64,000 nt of DNA from Hexactinellida sp. DTS-2022 (taxonomy: Eukaryota > Porifera > Hexactinellida): NCBI GenBank assembly GCA_028753945.1, contig JAPNXP010000004.1:1240001-1304000 (forward strand). The letters are read 5' to 3'. Of this stretch, positions 61,573 through 64,000 are shown piece after piece (position 1 is the stretch's first letter; each line of letters opens with the position of its first letter). The notes beneath the pieces were generated by a model that made no database searches, had not been told where the DNA came from, and was given only the letters and a program-made list of their open reading frames with translations. Position numbers and translations under genes: made by a program.

Positions 61573-63680
61573 GTGAGTTTTAAAATACTGACCTCCATTA
61601 TTTGTGCTGTTCTATGACAGTTTACTTACCTTTATTACTATAATCAGGGACGATAGTTATCTTAGCGGCGGATTCGCAGACCCCACGTTTATGCTAATAA
61701 CGCAATAAGTTTACGCTGTACGTGAAAAATTATCACATCAGCGGAAAGATTAAAGTTGTGACAACCCATATATCAGCCCAAAATGTCAAAATTCCTGGAG
61801 ATGACTTGGCAATTTTCGCTCAAATTTAGACCTCGGTTTGTCTATAATGACTCAAAAATTATTCATTATATCAAATTTTCCTTTTATTCACATATATATT
61901 TCATCTATGACAACCTGTCATGTAAATTTCAAAACAAAATATTCTCTTTTGAAAAAGATATTACTAACATAAATATCACTAAAATCGGCTACAATGATGA
62001 TTTGCATATTATCCAATATCCATAGTATAGAATATGTTGTCCATTCTTTTCTATCAAGATACTAATTTATTATGTCCTTTGTTTATAATTCAATGAGTTC
62101 TCACTATAAATGATACACTCCCTTTCTTCTACTTGATTTTCTTCAAATATATTCAGTTTTTTTCAAACCACATTTTCACTTTCAAATCTTCAAACATTTT
62201 TTGACTTTACAGCATATTTCTCATCCCCATTTTATTATCATTTCATTTTCTGCTCTCTTCTTTATTTATCCAAGTCGATTCTTCCAATTCAAGTGGGTTT
62301 ATTCATTTTATTACCTTATCTACATTTTATTTATTTATTAATAATACCAGGGCAGGCCATGGCCGGACCCAATATTTTTACCACTACATTTTGAAGGATC
62401 AGATTTAAAATTTAATTTACAATAACATGGTCCTCAAGGTTTGGATGCGCAAGGCGGTGGAAAGAAATTCTACCGGCCTAGAATACTAACATAATTAATA
62501 ATTATATAATATTACTATATACAGTCGATACCAACGGAAGATAAAAATTTGTTCGCTTTATCCGGAGTTCGTAAAAGCCGGAGTAATACCCATTCAATCG
62601 CCATTGTAGGGACCTGATTTTGTGGAACTGTTCTTCTTATTCGGAAATTCATATTAATTAACCGTGTTCGTACTAACGAGGTTCTACTGTAGTACTAGTA
62701 TATATGTTACCAAAGAAGGTGATCTTGCAAAATCCCTAAGAGATTGCAAAGTGCTACAAACCACCATATTGCAAAATGCCGAGAAATAGTAATTGATACT
62801 AAAACCGGCATTATGCAAAATGCCAAATTTCTCATATTGCCCATACATACGTATATATGCAATATTATTCGTTTTCGAACTTCAGCATTGCACCCAATAT
62901 TGTTAATATTTTCTAGTTGACAAAGTATATTCAGTATATGCATTTACCTATAATACCCTTTGCCTTCCATGTAGGGTATAATTCAGGCTTTCGCGACAGG
63001 CCTCTAAGAGCGTAATTTGAAAGAAAACTTGTCTAGGCGCGCAAAAATCGATGGACGTAATACAAATTGAGTTTTAATTTTGTTTGGATGAAGGTCTGTC
63101 TCCAAAGACACTCTTATTTTCAATAATTTGTATAACTACACAATATCAACACAATATATATTAGCACAACAATAGATATTAAGTTATTAACACTTCGTAC
63201 ATTCGTATACAATTAATTTGTTATCGGCATACTTGTTTACACATTATAATAATCGTATTTCGTATGAAGTGAATAAGTTCATTCTGAATCAAACCAATTT
63301 GTTTACCTACTTGCAATATGCGTTGTAAACTCTTATCACTCTCATACAATCTTGGCACCAAACAAACACACAGACGTTTAGTAATATAATATATGATAGA
63401 TTTCCATGTCATTAACCCAATGTGTTTGTATATCTATATTTTAAAAGCGGAATTGTTGTATGTGTGTGTTTGGATGTTTGTCCGTAATTCATTGGAAAGA
63501 ACATACTACCTAGAAAGCTGAGATTTGGTATATAGGAGTAGTTTGTCATAGTGACATGGGTCCAGTGTTTTTTTAAGCGAAACATTGTGAGTATGACATC
63601 ACACGGTAACCTTTTCCATAATACATTTTGCAAATTTGACTCTGTTAGTATAAATTTTATATAAAAATGGACAACACATA
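61573..63680 (+). other. Intron or intergenic DNA after TM3
   Basis: The donor 'gtgagttttaa' opens what should be an intron, since the reading frame closes within three codons. I looked for TM4-TM7-like hydrophobic stretches following an AG acceptor and found none in this interval. It contains a pogo-like MITE (62522-62689). ORFs at 61783-62025, 62707-62943, 63221-63412 and 63412-63633 have AT-rich composition and no recognisable domain. Confidence 0.55.
62522..62689. mobile_element. pogo/Tigger-like MITE, relative of the array copy
   Basis: A 168-bp element with TA on both sides (62520-62521 and 62690-62691). Its interior 'ttcgctttatccggagttcg' and right end 'cgtactaacgaggttctact' match the 14400-14584 element. 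The left end CAGTCGATACCAACGG has lost about 20 bp of the terminal repeat. Confidence 0.8.
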
Positions 63681-63992
63681 ATGGAACACCTTTGTGAAAA
63701 TTATCAAACTTTACGCACTATAATCCCCATTGATATATCCAAATTGGCAGTAGAGCATATCAGCACTCAGTTAATATCTGCTAGCTCATATCCTGACACT
63801 GTAGAGCTCACTAAGATGAGTTTGGATGAGTTCAATTTCAGTTTTCCTAGTTTACAGCGAGACGTAACGAATAACAGTTTGCTAGGTTTATTGGCATCTG
63901 GTTGCGATGACTGCCAAATTTACTGTCTGATATCTAAGATCAGTGGCGCCCACAGGGGTACGCAGTATAAGCACGTGCTTATACAAATTTAA
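63681..63992 (+). CDS. Unassigned ORF, possibly a death-fold first exon
   Basis: Opens with ATG in 'cacataatgg' and runs 103 codons. The first 50 or so residues ('LCENYQTLRTII', 'DISKLAVEHISTQLIS') have the leucine/isoleucine spacing of an amphipathic helix bundle and recall the first helices of CARD/DED-type death-fold domains; this is a weak resemblance only. The tail from about 63941 reads into 'cagtggcgcccacagg', which looks like the end of a transposable element, and over the 20-bp palindrome at 63965-63984. The real coding part may therefore end before 63941. If it is a first exon it starts a different gene. I am unsure it is expressed. Confidence 0.35.
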   Translation: MEHLCENYQTLRTIIPIDISKLAVEHISTQLISASSYPDTVELTKMSLDEFNFSFPSLQRDVTNNSLLGLLASGCDDCQIYCLISKISGAHRGTQYKHVLIQI

Positions 63993-64000
63993 CTGGGTAA
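63941..64000. mobile_element. Probable MITE end with a perfect palindrome
   Basis: Starts CAGTGGCGCCCACAGGGGTA, a GC-rich terminus of the hAT type, and contains GTATAAGCACGTGCTTATAC (63965-63984), a perfect 20-bp palindrome. The other end is outside the window, so this cannot be confirmed here. Confidence 0.4.

Overview
This is eukaryotic, AT-rich, intron-rich DNA. Whole extracellular domains sit on single symmetric exons with consensus GT/AG splice sites, and the introns are packed with short non-autonomous DNA transposons. The protein encoded by the visible exons (SRCR, fibronectin III, Ig, GAIN, 7TM) is an animal adhesion GPCR. The SRCR-rich make-up and the intron/transposon style suggest an invertebrate, perhaps a sponge or another non-bilaterian. 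That placement is inference only.

Layout. (1) 1-3212: intron-like DNA, a Ty3/gypsy reverse-transcriptase fragment on the minus strand (863-1099), then an old diverged repeat copy ending in the first SRCR exon (2907-3212). (2) 3213-6318: intron with several small inverted-repeat elements. (3) 6319 to about 55080: six head-to-tail units, about 7.66 kb each in the middle and about 9 kb at both ends because of unique insertions. Every unit carries one A-type and one B-type SRCR exon, giving 12 SRCR exons, and the A and B proteins are identical in all six units. (4) 55100-57506: a foldback-element arm, a last diverged SRCR exon (56042-56347), and a slot where an A-type exon would be expected but a hairpin sits instead. 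(5) 57507-61572: the unique part of the gene: two FN3 exons, an Ig plus GAIN-A exon, two short GAIN exons, and an exon carrying the end of GAIN with a GPS-like motif and TM1-TM3. (6) 61573-64000: intron or intergenic DNA with a pogo-like element, then an unassigned ORF with a possible death-fold start at 63681.

All twenty exons are on the plus strand and join in one open frame of 2145 codons (14 x 306 nt plus 2151 nt). The signal-peptide end and TM4-TM7 are not in the window. All SRCR and FN3 exons are phase 1-1, so exon pairs can be gained, lost or skipped without breaking the frame. The most striking feature is the recently homogenised, apparently still mobile array of SRCR exon pairs inside one receptor gene. 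Single-base markers are shared between non-adjacent units, a palindromic filler sits at every unit junction, and private transposon insertions mark only the two outermost units. The near-identity of the units means assembly error must be excluded before biological copy number is interpreted.
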